This document shows, in pieces, positions 16,097 to 24,025 of a stretch of DNA of 32,280 bases. Made by a program: the position numbers and the translations under genes. The notes beneath the pieces are model-generated. The model was not told where the DNA came from, did no database searches, and worked only from the letters and a program-made list of their open reading frames with translations. Source of the DNA: Oscillospiraceae bacterium (lineage in GTDB: Bacteria > Bacillota > Clostridia > Oscillospirales > Ruminococcaceae); assembly GCA_017481565.1 (NCBI GenBank), contig JAFUOZ010000032.1, positions 1 to 32,280 of the forward strand, in the 5' to 3' direction. The first letter of the stretch is position 1. Every line of letters begins with the position of its first letter.

Positions 16097-16579
16097 ATGG
16101 CAATGGATTTTTTAAAGAACATCGGTGAAAAGGTGTCCGAAACAGGTAAGGCAGTAGGCGGCAAGACAAAGCAGGTTTCTGAGATCGCAAAGATCACATA
16201 TAAGATCACTGCTGAGGAAAAGGCTGTTGAAGAGCTTTACGCAATTCTCGGAAAGGCTTGCTATGAGGCTGAAAATGCAAAGGCTGAATCTCCTTATTTC
16301 GGTCAGTGCGAGGAAATTTCCGCAAAGATGGACGGTATTGAAGAGCTTAAGAAGCAGCTCAATACTATCAAGGGTATTGTAGTATGCGAAAACTGCAAGG
16401 CTGAGATCTCTGCTGAGAATGATTTCTGCGGAAAGTGCGGTGCAAAGCTTGTAAAGCCCGTTGAAGAGCCTGTTGCTGTTGAGGATGTTGTTGTTGACCA
16501 TGAGGAAACAGTTGAGGCTGACGCTTGCGGAGCAGATGCTGTTATTGACGAGGAAAAGTCCGATTATCCCAATAAGTAA
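16097..16579 (+). CDS. Zinc-ribbon domain protein of unknown function
   Basis: A 160-residue soluble protein. Residues 1-90 are predicted helical and Lys/Glu/Ala-rich, probably coiled coil. A zinc ribbon (CENCKAEISAENDFCGKCGAK, Cys-x2-Cys-x12-Cys-x2-Cys-like spacing) follows at about 97-117, then an acidic, Val/Glu-rich C-terminal tail. ATG at 16097 is preferred because AGGAGG lies 8 nt upstream; a longer in-frame start at 16043 has no site. It has its own consensus promoter and terminator, so it is probably a well-expressed single gene. Function is unknown. Confidence 0.85.
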   Translation: MAMDFLKNIGEKVSETGKAVGGKTKQVSEIAKITYKITAEEKAVEELYAILGKACYEAENAKAESPYFGQCEEISAKMDGIEELKKQLNTIKGIVVCENCKAEISAENDFCGKCGAKLVKPVEEPVAVEDVVVDHEETVEADACGADAVIDEEKSDYPNK

Positions 16580-16600
16580 GCTGATTTAATTTGATTTTGG

Positions 16601-16631
16601 CGGACGTCTTTAATTAAAGGCGTCCGTTTTT
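16601..16631 (+). terminator. Intrinsic terminator after the zinc-ribbon gene
   Basis: A long near-palindrome, CGGACGTCTTTAATTAAAGG-CGTCCG (16601-16626), is followed by T5. The downstream gene begins only 20 bp later, so its transcript must start inside this region or read through. Confidence 0.85.
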
Positions 16632-16650
16632 CATTAAAGGAGGACGTTTT

Positions 16651-17706
16651 ATGGATACATCTGCAGCAGTTCGGGAGGTTTCTGTATATCCCGATATTGA
16701 AGAAAAAAAGGCAATACGGAAAAGGTATTTCAAGGCGGCTCTTGTAATGCTGGTCGATGTGCTGATATTTCAGCTTGTCAGCCGTGTTATGCTGCTTGTT
16801 CTGGGTGCGGCGGACGGTACGGGGGGCAGCATAGGCGAGATGATGACAAGAGGTGCAGTCTTAGTACAGAAAAACGATATATCGAGTGTTATGTATTCCT
16901 GTGGATTTCCTATAATCGCTGAGGTTGTTGCCATTGCAATGGGCGCAAGAATGCTGGGGATAGACCTGTGGGGCAAATTCCGCAGAAACGGCTACACAGG
17001 CTCAGAAATAATCGGCGGAACGGCAATGAGTCTTTTCGGTCAGACCGCCTCAGCGTTGATAATAGGAATAATATCCATGTTCTTTGCGGATAAGGCACAG
17101 GAAATGACCGAATCGGTAATTACAGCAAAAAGCTCATTTGCAGCAAATATCATCATGTACACGTATGTGTGCTTTCTCGGTCCTGTTCTGGAGGAGCTTC
17201 TGTTCAGAGGAATAGTTCTTGAAAGCATGAAAAAATATAACGAGCGTTTTGCTGTTGTGTTCTCCGCGCTTATCTTCGGACTTATGCACGGAAATATTCC
17301 TCAGGCGGTAAACGGCTTTGTGGTAGGTATAGTGCTTGGTGCGGTGTATGTAAGGAGCGGTTCGCTTGTTCCCCCCTGCATTATCCATATATTCATGAAT
17401 ACGCTTACCTCTCTGCTGTCTGTTATGATGTACAGCGACCCCGAACTTCTGGATACACTTATGGCAGGCTCCTTCGGCGGACTTGAAGGTCTTGCCTTGG
17501 CGGGTATAATGATAAATCTTGCTGTCAGATTTATATCCGTTCCGGCAGGTATTGCCATATTTATAGTAGTTGCGCTGAAGGGCTTCGGTGTAAGAAAGGC
17601 AAGTGCGGCAGGAAAAAGCAGAAGTACATCACTGGTGCTTTCGTCTCCTTTGTGGTGGGTAGTCATAGTGATCTATTTTGGAATATGCATCTATAATTTT
17701 ATATGA
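16651..17706 (+). CDS. CPBP-family intramembrane metalloprotease
   Basis: CPBP (CAAX protease and bacteriocin-processing, Abi) proteins are membrane glutamic/metal proteases involved in bacteriocin self-immunity or protein processing. The 351-residue product has about eight hydrophobic segments. The conserved motif EELLFRGIVLES supplies the EExxxR signature, followed by FGLMHGN and IIHIFMN with the two motif histidines. AAAGGAGG precedes ATG. No bacteriocin gene is adjacent. The Ser/Lys-rich loop before the last helix (GKSRSTS) is cytoplasmic by the positive-inside rule. Confidence 0.9.
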   Translation: MDTSAAVREVSVYPDIEEKKAIRKRYFKAALVMLVDVLIFQLVSRVMLLVLGAADGTGGSIGEMMTRGAVLVQKNDISSVMYSCGFPIIAEVVAIAMGARMLGIDLWGKFRRNGYTGSEIIGGTAMSLFGQTASALIIGIISMFFADKAQEMTESVITAKSSFAANIIMYTYVCFLGPVLEELLFRGIVLESMKKYNERFAVVFSALIFGLMHGNIPQAVNGFVVGIVLGAVYVRSGSLVPPCIIHIFMNTLTSLLSVMMYSDPELLDTLMAGSFGGLEGLALAGIMINLAVRFISVPAGIAIFIVVALKGFGVRKASAAGKSRSTSLVLSSPLWWVVIVIYFGICIYNFI

Positions 17707-17718
17707 GTGTACAAAAAA

Positions 17719-17751
17719 ATGGTCTGTATCTTTTTGATACAGATCATTTTT
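17719..17751 (+). terminator. Intrinsic terminator after the CPBP gene
   Basis: TCTGTATC and GATACAGA form a stem with outer G-T pairs around a TTTTT loop, followed by ATTTTTG and preceded by an A-run. Confidence 0.8.
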
Positions 17752-17762
17752 GTTATTATATA

Positions 17763-17792
17763 TTGACAGAAATTGCTTATAGGTGATATAAT
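17763..17792 (+). promoter_or_regulatory. Sigma-A promoter of the exonuclease gene
   Basis: TTGACA (17763-17768), an 18-bp spacer and TATAAT (17787-17792). The -10 box lies inside an inverted repeat, ATAGGT...ACCTAT (17780-17806). Confidence 0.8.
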
Positions 17793-17824
17793 AAGCTTAT
17801 ACCTATCCCTGTCATAAGCTTATG
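17791..17824. promoter_or_regulatory. Possible operator: two ATAAGCTTAT palindromes
   Basis: The 10-bp palindrome ATAAGCTTAT occurs at 17791-17800 and again at 17814-17823, 23 bp centre to centre (about two helical turns), immediately downstream of and touching the -10 box. The second copy extends to CATAAGCTTATG. The spacing is compatible with a dimeric repressor, but no regulator gene is adjacent. Confidence 0.4.
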
Positions 17825-17885
17825 TAACAAAATATATGCTGTGATATGGGTAAGTATTATTTTACAGAGAAAGGAACATATAAAT

Positions 17886-18536
17886 ATGCCTAAGGGACAC
17901 AGAAAAATAATACTTGATCTGGAATTCAATCCGATAAGAGATCCCGAGCTGCGTGAATATGCACGACAGGAAATAATTGAGATAGGCGCTGTCATGCTTG
18001 ATGATGAACTAAAGCAGATAAGCAGCTTTCAGCAGTATATAAAGCCTCAGCATAATATAGTTGAGCCGAGAATAACAAGTATTACTCATATTACCAATGA
18101 AATGCTTGAAAGCTGTCCTTGCTTCAATGAGGCTATGTATAAGTTTATGGATTGGATAGGCGATGAGCCGTGTACCTTTTATTCATGGAGCGATACGGAC
18201 AGAAACGTTATTTTAAATGAAATAGATCTGAAATGCCCCGATGATGAACGGTATGATATGTTCTTTGTCTACTGGATGGACCTGCAGAGGATATATCAGA
18301 GAAAAATGGGCTTTTATAAGTCGATGGGACTGACAAATGCTCTCGGCTCGCTGAGGATATATTTTGAAGGTACAGCTCACGGCGCACTTGCTGACGCTGA
18401 AAATACAGCGGAGATAATGCGCTGTCTGTCCGATAATGAGCGTATGAAGCTGTGTAAAAGTTCGTCGGTGACCTTTAACGGTCATTCCGCATCAAAAGGC
18501 TTTACAATGGGAAGTATCGCTATCAAGAAAAAATAG
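17886..18536 (+). CDS. DEDDh 3'-5' exonuclease (RNase T / DnaQ-type)
   Basis: A 216-residue 3'-5' exonuclease of the RNase T/DNA polymerase III epsilon superfamily. All DEDDh elements are visible: D11 and E13 in ILDLEFNP, the middle Asp in WSDTD (103-105), H165 in AHGALADA and D170. The ITSITHITNEML segment is also typical. ATG at 17886 follows AAAGGAAC; a longer start at 17841 lacks a site. Whether it works on RNA, small oligonucleotides or DNA cannot be told. It is monocistronic with its own promoter. Confidence 0.9.
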   Translation: MPKGHRKIILDLEFNPIRDPELREYARQEIIEIGAVMLDDELKQISSFQQYIKPQHNIVEPRITSITHITNEMLESCPCFNEAMYKFMDWIGDEPCTFYSWSDTDRNVILNEIDLKCPDDERYDMFFVYWMDLQRIYQRKMGFYKSMGLTNALGSLRIYFEGTAHGALADAENTAEIMRCLSDNERMKLCKSSSVTFNGHSASKGFTMGSIAIKKK

Positions 18537-18673
18537 GGCTTTTATTATATGCAGCATGCGGCGGAAAAAAACAACAAATTGTATCATTATTTATGAAATT
18601 ACCGTTAAAACCTCTTGTTTTTACGTCGGATTTGTACAAGCCTACAAAAATAAAATTATTTGTTCGTAATTAG

Positions 18674-18702
18674 TTGACGGATATTATAAATCATGTTATA
18701 AT
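18674..18702 (+). promoter_or_regulatory. Sigma-A promoter of the secreted transglutaminase-like gene
   Basis: TTGACG (18674-18679), a 17-bp spacer and TATAAT (18697-18702), about 80 bp before the ATG. Confidence 0.78.
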
Positions 18703-18785
18703 TCAAAATGTCAAAAGAAATATACAAATCGTACTGCAGATAGATCATATATGCAGACGGATACAAAGGAAAGGATGAATTTAAA

Positions 18786-20018
18786 ATGAAGGCATTAAAA
18801 AGAATTGCCGGTATTGCAATGGCTATGACCATGGCATGCTCAACTTTTACAACACTCTCTGCAGCAGCATATTCTGAGGAGGCTTTATCTACAGCATATG
18901 TAACCGCTTCCGAAGCAACAGCTGATTCAAAGAATCTTCTCGATGATGTGGTAGCAAGCTCGGGCTATAAGACAAAGTATACAACAAGATATGCTTATAA
19001 GAAGCTTACATCTTCCGAAAAGAAGCTCTATCAGAGAATCTACAATGCAGCAATGAACCTTAATCCTACAGTATCTATCCCTTCGGGACTTACTGAAAAT
19101 CAGATCTTCAAGGTATATACACTTGTGTTCCATCAGGAGCCTCAGCTTTTCTGGCTGGGTACTACATATAATGTAGGCTATGAGGGTAAGTATATATATG
19201 TAAATTATCATGGTATGGGTCTTTCCGATATTGAAGATCTTCAGAAGGATATCAATAAGACTGTAAAGTCACTTATCACAAAGGCAAAGAAGCAGACGAC
19301 AACTTATTCAAAGCTTAAGATCTTCTATGATTATATAATCCTCAATAATGAATTCGTACAGGATAATTCAGGTCTGAACAGTACTGTTTATAATGCGTTC
19401 AAGAAGGGTGAACCTCTTCAGTGTGCAGGTTATGCAAAGGCTATTCAGTATCTCTGTGATATTTCAGGAATCAAGAGCATGGTAGTTCAGGGTACAAACG
19501 AAAAGGGCGATTCCCATGCATGGAACATTGTTTACTGTGCTAACGGCTATTATCACCTTGACGCTACATGGGGTGACCCCATCAATGATTTTGATGAGAA
19601 GTATATTCAGTATGAGCACTTCCTCGTTCCTGATAAGTGGATAAAGAACTATACTCACTTCAATATAAATGAAGTTGCACGTGCAAACGGAGATACTGTA
19701 AAGCTCTTTACACCTCCTTCCTGCACAAAGACAACATACAACTACTTTGTAAAGAACAAGAAGAACTATTCCAGCGCTTCCGCAGCTTATTCCGCACTTA
19801 AGTCTCAGATGAAGACAGCAGTTAAGAACGGTACAAGCGTTGTAGAAGTTCGAGTTACTTCAAAGAATCTTTATACATCACTTACAGGCAATACATACGC
19901 AGCAAAGCTCAGCAAGTATGCAAAGAGTCTCAGTAAGGATGTTGAAAAGATAAAGGTACATAAGACATCTACAAAGGGTTCTTACATCGTTCATTACGAT
20001 ATCGTATATAAGGACTGA
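18786..20018 (+). CDS. Secreted transglutaminase-like cysteine protein
   Basis: A 410-residue exported protein with a signal peptide at about 1-28 (cleavage near LSAAAYS). The central transglutaminase-like/papain-fold core has the triad Cys213 (LQCAGYAKA), His244 (DSHAWNIV) and Asp259 (YHLDATWGD). In bacteria this fold covers peptidases and protein-modifying enzymes as well as true transglutaminases, so the reaction is open. The C-terminal 100 residues are Lys/Ser/Tyr/Thr-rich with no recognised domain. AAAGGA precedes the ATG. Its own promoter and a strong UUCG-loop terminator make it a single-gene unit. Confidence 0.88.
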   Translation: MKALKRIAGIAMAMTMACSTFTTLSAAAYSEEALSTAYVTASEATADSKNLLDDVVASSGYKTKYTTRYAYKKLTSSEKKLYQRIYNAAMNLNPTVSIPSGLTENQIFKVYTLVFHQEPQLFWLGTTYNVGYEGKYIYVNYHGMGLSDIEDLQKDINKTVKSLITKAKKQTTTYSKLKIFYDYIILNNEFVQDNSGLNSTVYNAFKKGEPLQCAGYAKAIQYLCDISGIKSMVVQGTNEKGDSHAWNIVYCANGYYHLDATWGDPINDFDEKYIQYEHFLVPDKWIKNYTHFNINEVARANGDTVKLFTPPSCTKTTYNYFVKNKKNYSSASAAYSALKSQMKTAVKNGTSVVEVRVTSKNLYTSLTGNTYAAKLSKYAKSLSKDVEKIKVHKTSTKGSYIVHYDIVYKD

Positions 20019-20059
20019 TCCGATAAATTATTATTGATATAATAAGATATAACACAATC

Positions 20060-20093
20060 AGCGGTTTTGCTTCGGCAAGGCCGCTTTTTGTTT
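20060..20093 (+). terminator. Intrinsic terminator with UUCG tetraloop
   Basis: AGCGGTTTTGC-TTCG-GCAAGGCCGCT folds into an 11-bp stem with a C(UUCG)G loop and a T5 tail. Confidence 0.93.
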
Positions 20094-20267
20094 GCAAATC
20101 CAAATATAAATTTTTTGTGAATAATTGAAAATGATGAAAAATAATGCGGTTCTGAATTGTATTATATACAGAAAGATAAAAACGGGGCGTTTATTAAGTG
20201 ACCGCCGGCTTTGCATTTGATCAGCGGTTATTTTAAATGGGACATATATACGAATAAAAGAAACTAT

Positions 20268-20288
20268 GGGAATGCGTTCAGCATTCCC
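20268..20288 (+). promoter_or_regulatory. Leader hairpin before the orphan response regulator
   Basis: GGGAATGC (20268-20275) and GCATTCCC (20281-20288) form an 8-bp perfect stem with a GTTCA loop, ending about 12 nt before the AAAAGGAG ribosome binding site. It lacks a T-run, so it may affect mRNA stability or translation rather than terminate. Confidence 0.4.
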
Positions 20289-20313
20289 CAATATTAAAAA
20301 GGAGTCGGGTGTT

Positions 20314-21054
20314 ATGAGTATACATACAAATATCAACGTTATATTCGGTACTGAACAGAAGCTGTCACAGCGTTTTATAGATATTCTTTCTCCCGAAAGC
20401 TACAGTATTTTTATGTGTTCGGACAATGATATATTGTCTGCTGCTGCAAAGAAGAGTTATTCGGGAAAGCTGGTTATTTTGTGTCAGACATGCTTTGAGG
20501 TAATTGAAAGAATAAGACGTGAAAGTACAGTTCCGATACTTTATATTGCCGAAAAAGCAGATGAATACAGTATTATCATGGCGCTTGAAAAGGGTGCTGA
20601 TGTTGTGGTGCAGGCAGATATAGCGGAAGTCGAATTTGCTGCAAGAGTGAAATCAATGCTGCGCAGAAGCTCAACAATGAGACATGTCACCGACTACAGC
20701 GGAGGAAATAATTTATCATCGGGTGATCTGTCGCTTAATGTGCCTGCAAGAGAGATACGCATAGGCAGCAGGACAGTCAGGGCCACAAGGATAGAATTCG
20801 GTATTCTTTTATATCTTATGCGTAACAGAGGACGTATCTGCGCTGTAGAGGATATTTACAGAGCAGTGTGGGGAGTTGAGTCTTTTGATGTAAGAAAGAC
20901 TGTTGTTGAGCATATCAGACGTCTCAGGGGCAAGATCGAAAATGATCCCAGAAATCCCGAATATATCAAGGTGGTTTTCGGAGCGGGATATGTCTTTACA
21001 GATACTATCACAGCTTCCGCAGGAGGCGTGTTCTCATCAGCAAAGGCGGTATAA
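20314..21054 (+). CDS. OmpR-type winged-helix regulator with degenerate receiver domain
   Basis: A 246-residue regulator laid out like an OmpR/PhoB response regulator. The C-terminal winged helix (about 145-235) is well preserved (RATRIEFGILLYLMRNRGRI, VEHIRRLRGKIE, YIKVVFGAGYVF). The N-terminal receiver-like domain (about 6-118) has lost the phosphorylation apparatus: the expected Asp after the LVIL strand is Cys57 (KLVILCQT), the early acidic pair is absent, and the Lys of the usual YLxKP is Gln (VVVQAD). No histidine kinase is adjacent. It probably works without phosphorylation. ATG at 20314 follows AAAAGGAG; a start at 20266 overlaps the hairpin and is rejected. Confidence 0.88.
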   Translation: MSIHTNINVIFGTEQKLSQRFIDILSPESYSIFMCSDNDILSAAAKKSYSGKLVILCQTCFEVIERIRRESTVPILYIAEKADEYSIIMALEKGADVVVQADIAEVEFAARVKSMLRRSSTMRHVTDYSGGNNLSSGDLSLNVPAREIRIGSRTVRATRIEFGILLYLMRNRGRICAVEDIYRAVWGVESFDVRKTVVEHIRRLRGKIENDPRNPEYIKVVFGAGYVFTDTITASAGGVFSSAKAV

Positions 21055-21118
21055 AGACTTTGTATCCTATAACCGCTGTTTCGTGCAGATCAATATAATA
21101 GATGTATAAATCAGATAT

Positions 21119-21156
21119 AAAGCCTTGCAGATCATATAACTATCTGCAAGGCTTTT
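21119..21156 (+). terminator. Intrinsic terminator after the response regulator
   Basis: AAAGCCTTGCAGAT (21119-21132) pairs with ATCTGCAAGGCTTTT (21142-21156), a stem of more than 12 bp ending in a short T-run. Confidence 0.88.
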
Positions 21157-21235
21157 GATATATGATCGAAATTGTATAATTGCAACAATAAAACAAACTC
21201 TGTTTTGTGAGAATGGGTAAATTTTTTACATACTA

Positions 21236-21264
21236 TTGCAAAAGCTACTAAATTGGTATATAAT
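21236..21264 (+). promoter_or_regulatory. Sigma-A promoter of the iscS-iscU operon
   Basis: TTGCAA (21236-21241), a 17-bp spacer and TATAAT (21259-21264). No IscR gene is nearby. Confidence 0.75.
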
Positions 21265-21321
21265 ATAAGCATAGCAAGCGGAAAGGCTCCGCCGAATTTA
21301 ATCAAAAAGGAAAGTTCATAT

Positions 21322-22548
21322 ATGGAAAAACGTTTTATTTATGCCGATAATGCGGCTACGACAAATATCACCAAAAACGTTCTTGATGCTATGATGCCCT
21401 ATCTTACGGAGCATTACGGCAATCCGTCAAGTATATACAAAATGGGCAGAGACGCTCAGAAGGCTATAGAGGACGCAAGAGCACAGATAGCTGAATGCTT
21501 CGGCTGTCAGGCAAAGGAGATATATTTTACCAGCGGCGGCTCGGAGGCTGATAACTGGGCTATAAAGTCAACTGCACTTCGTCTGGGAGCAAAGGGCAAG
21601 AAGCATATCATAACAACAGAATTTGAGCATCATGCAGTTCTTCATACCTGTGCAGATCTGGAAAAGCAGGGCTTTGAGGTGACATATCTTCCTGTGGGAG
21701 AAAAGGGTCTTGTTACCGCTGAGCAGGTTGAAAAGGCTATCAGGGAGGATACCGCTCTTGTAACTATCATGTATGCAAACAATGAGATCGGTACTATCCA
21801 GCCTATAAAGGAAATAGGCGCAGTATGCAGGGAAAAGAAGGTGCTTTTCCATACCGACGCAGTTCAGGCAGTGGGAAATGTTCCTATAAATGTGAAGGAG
21901 CAGAATATTGATATGATGTCTCTTTCGGGACATAAGCTCCATGCACAGAAGGGTATCGGTCTGCTTTATGTGAAAACAGGCGTTGCACTCAATAATCTTA
22001 TCCACGGCGGAGCACAGGAAAGATCAAGAAGAGCAGGCACAGAAAATGTTGCCGCTATCGTAGGTCTTGCCGAGGCGGTAAAGACAGCCTGTGCAGATAT
22101 TGAAGGAAAGATCGCAAGGATCACTCCCAAGAGAGATCGTCTTATAGATGAGATACTTAAGATAGAGTGTACAAGGCTTAACGGAGACAGGGAAAGCCGT
22201 CTTGCAGGAAATGTAAATATCTCATTTCTGGGTATTGAGGGCGAATCACTGCTGCTTCTGCTGGATATGAACGGTATATGTGCGTCAAGCGGCTCGGCTT
22301 GTACATCAGGCTCCCTTGATCCGTCACACGTTCTGCTTTCTCTTGGACTTCCCCATGAAATAGCTCACGGCTCAATGAGATTATCCATTTCAGATGATAT
22401 AACAGATGAAGATGTGGATTATATTATCGAGGTTATTCCAAAGATCGTTGAGCGTATCAGAAGTATGTCTCCTCTTTGGGAGGACGTTGTGGAAAGACAG
22501 CCCGAAATGGAAAAGCTTATGAAATTTGTGTCACCTTTAAAGGTGTAA
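21322..22548 (+). CDS. iscS: Cysteine desulfurase (IscS/NifS family)
   Basis: A PLP enzyme that takes sulfur from cysteine to form an enzyme persulfide for Fe-S cluster assembly. The 408 residues fit the family: YADNAATT at 7-14, YGNPSSIY near 32-39, HTDAVQAVG with the PLP-contacting Asp, [12 protein letters not shown] with Schiff-base Lys205, and [15 protein letters not shown] with active-site Cys327. ATG at 21322 follows AAAAAGGAAAG; the frame extends to 21253 but that part overlaps the promoter. A U-type scaffold gene follows after 22 bp. Naming as iscS rather than nifS is by convention. Confidence 0.95.
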   Translation: MEKRFIYADNAATTNITKNVLDAMMPYLTEHYGNPSSIYKMGRDAQKAIEDARAQIAECFGCQAKEIYFTSGGSEADNWAIKSTALRLGAKGKKHIITTEFEHHAVLHTCADLEKQGFEVTYLPVGEKGLVTAEQVEKAIREDTALVTIMYANNEIGTIQPIKEIGAVCREKKVLFHTDAVQAVGNVPINVKEQNIDMMSLSGHKLHAQKGIGLLYVKTGVALNNLIHGGAQERSRRAGTENVAAIVGLAEAVKTACADIEGKIARITPKRDRLIDEILKIECTRLNGDRESRLAGNVNISFLGIEGESLLLLLDMNGICASSGSACTSGSLDPSHVLLSLGLPHEIAHGSMRLSISDDITDEDVDYIIEVIPKIVERIRSMSPLWEDVVERQPEMEKLMKFVSPLKV

Positions 22549-22570
22549 TATTTATCGGAGGAACAATACA

Positions 22571-22993
22571 ATGTTATACAGCGAAACTGTTTTAGACCAT
22601 TTTGCAAATCCCAGAAACGTGGGTGAGATCGAAGATGCCGACGGTATCGGAGAGGTAGGAAATGCCAAGTGCGGCGATATTATGAAGATGTATATCAAGG
22701 TTGAAGAGGACGTGATTGTTGATGTTAAGTTCAAGACCTTCGGCTGCGGTGCGGCTGTTGCCACATCTTCCATTGCTACGGAAATGATCAAGGGCAAGAC
22801 CATAGAGGAGGCTCTTAAGCTTACAAATAAGGCGGTAGTGGAGGCTCTGGAGGGACTTCCCCCGGCAAAGATACACTGTTCCGTGCTTGCGGAGCAGGCT
22901 ATGAAATCTGCTGTTGCGGATTATTATAAGCGTCAGGGCATTGATCCTACTCCCATTGTCGGTGAGATCAAGGAATGTGAAAGCTGTCACTGA
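22571..22993 (+). CDS. iscU: Iron-sulfur cluster scaffold protein (IscU/NifU N-terminal type)
   Basis: The scaffold on which IscS-derived sulfur and iron are built into a 2Fe-2S cluster before transfer. At 140 residues it carries the three conserved cysteines: Cys34 (GNAKCGD, with Asp36), Cys59 (FGCGAA) and Cys103 (KIHCSVLAEQA). The last differs from the canonical HCSxLA only in flanking residues. The C-terminus has an extra Cys pair (ECESCH), absent from E. coli IscU but found in some clostridial NifU-like proteins. CGGAGG lies 8-9 nt upstream. It forms a two-gene operon with iscS. Confidence 0.95.
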   Translation: MLYSETVLDHFANPRNVGEIEDADGIGEVGNAKCGDIMKMYIKVEEDVIVDVKFKTFGCGAAVATSSIATEMIKGKTIEEALKLTNKAVVEALEGLPPAKIHCSVLAEQAMKSAVADYYKRQGIDPTPIVGEIKECESCH

Positions 22994-23011
22994 TAATAAT
23001 GTGATACTGTT

Positions 23012-23047
23012 CAGGGGTTGTTTCGTTTTCGGAGCAGCCCCCTGTTT
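23012..23047 (+). terminator. Probable terminator after iscU
   Basis: CAGGGG (23012-23017) can pair with CCCCTG just before a short TTT. The loop is long and the tail weak. Confidence 0.5.
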
Positions 23048-23122
23048 AATGTTGATAAAGTGATGATAAAGCCGCTGTCATAGTTTCAGATCGGCGGTTT
23101 TTAGCATGACGGAGAAGATAAA

Positions 23123-23449
23123 ATGAATAGAAAAACAATTATAATAACAGCAGCCTCGGTATTATCCGCAGTGATAACAGCGGGAGTTATATTTTTTTCG
23201 GAATTTGTTCTTGAATTTTGCCGTGTAGGCGGAGTAAGAGTGCCTGTTTATATATGGCTGTGGATATTTGCTGTAACTATTGCGGTGAATGTTGTATGTG
23301 CTGTAAGCGGAATAAAGAATATCTCAGGTGCATCAAAGAAAAAGGCTAAGCAGATATTTTATGCTGTGACCGCCGCTTTGCCGTACATAATCTTTATAAG
23401 ATACTGGACAGCTGTGATAGAAACGGCTGTAGGATTTCTCGGAGGATAA
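23123..23449 (+). CDS. Small three-helix membrane protein of unknown function
   Basis: I do not recognise this 108-residue protein. It has three hydrophobic segments (about 6-29, 41-62 and 78-103) separated by a short basic cytoplasmic loop, SGASKKKAKQ. A GGAGAAG site precedes ATG. No partner is visible; it lies alone between the iscU terminator and the remnant of an Rpn-like gene. Confidence 0.65.
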   Translation: MNRKTIIITAASVLSAVITAGVIFFSEFVLEFCRVGGVRVPVYIWLWIFAVTIAVNVVCAVSGIKNISGASKKKAKQIFYAVTAALPYIIFIRYWTAVIETAVGFLGG

Positions 23450-23474
23450 TTACTGAAAAAAGTGTCCGAAAATA

Positions 23475-23503
23475 TTGACCGCCCGGAAAACATATGGTAT
23501 AAT
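23475..23503 (+). promoter_or_regulatory. Sigma-A promoter upstream of the Rpn-like remnant
   Basis: TTGACC (23475-23480), a 17-bp spacer and TATAAT (23498-23503), about 20 bp before the remnant's ATG. The promoter looks intact although the gene is not. Confidence 0.75.
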
Positions 23504-23523
23504 ATATAAAGAGGGTGATATCC

Positions 23524-23876
23524 ATGAATAAAGAGGATATATGGGAAGCCAAGCGCAAAAAATATATGGATCGTATCGCTGAAATGTGCCTTATGAATGA
23601 CAGCTTTATGTCTGTAAGCTGTTGGCAGAGAAAACCGGCTACTATAAATTCAATAAGGAGGGCGGAAGGGTCATGTGCAGAATTATTGAAGAGATCGTAA
23701 AGGAAGAACGAGAAGAAGCGCTTGAAGAAGGCCGTGAAGAAGGTCGTGAGGAGCAGCGTATAGAAATTGCAGTTAATATTATCAGATCAAAATCAATGAC
23801 AGCCGATGAGATCGCCCGTATGTGCAATCTTCCTATAGAAAAGGTAAATGAGCTTATTGTGCAGCATGGTGAATGA
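23524..23876 (+). pseudogene. Remnant of an Rpn/PD-(D/E)XK nuclease transposase-like gene with internal deletion
   Basis: Two short frames are the ends of one gene. From ATG 23524 the first reads MNKEDIWEAKRKKYMDRIAE and LMNDSFM, the N-terminus I associate with Ruminococcus Rpn-family (PD-(D/E)XK transposase-like) proteins, and then runs out of register after about 23607. In another frame the sequence continues LLAEKTGYYKFNKEGG, MCRIIEEI, then a Glu/Arg-rich helix (EEGREEGREE) and the ADEIARMCNLPIEKVNELI helix-turn-helix-like end typical of that family's C-terminus. The catalytic middle, around 200 codons, is missing. The C-terminal part could still be translated from TTG 23622 or ATG 23673. 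Family assignment is from memory of sequence features. Confidence 0.7.
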
Positions 23877-23888
23877 TCCGACAAAAAT

Positions 23889-23926
23889 AACAGGGGAGAA
23901 TAAAATATTCTGCCCCTGTTTTTATT
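23889..23926 (+). terminator. Intrinsic terminator after the Rpn-like remnant
   Basis: ACAGGGG-AGAATA pairs with TATTCT-G-CCCCTGT around an AAA loop with one bulged G, followed by T4-5. Confidence 0.9.
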
Positions 23927-23952
23927 TTACTTTAATTTTACCGACAATAATA

Positions 23953-23981
23953 TTGATTTGTGTTCATATATATGTTATAAT
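23953..23981 (+). promoter_or_regulatory. Sigma-A promoter of the HD-domain gene
   Basis: TTGATT (23953-23958), a 17-bp spacer and TATAAT (23976-23981), about 45 bp before ATG. Confidence 0.72.
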
Positions 23982-24025
23982 AAAAATGTAATGATATATA
24001 TTGACTACAGAAGGAGTGAAACATA

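Noticed and set aside
20266..20313. Earlier start for the response regulator
   Set aside because: It would begin inside the leader hairpin and has no ribosome binding site, whereas ATG 20314 follows AAAAGGAG.
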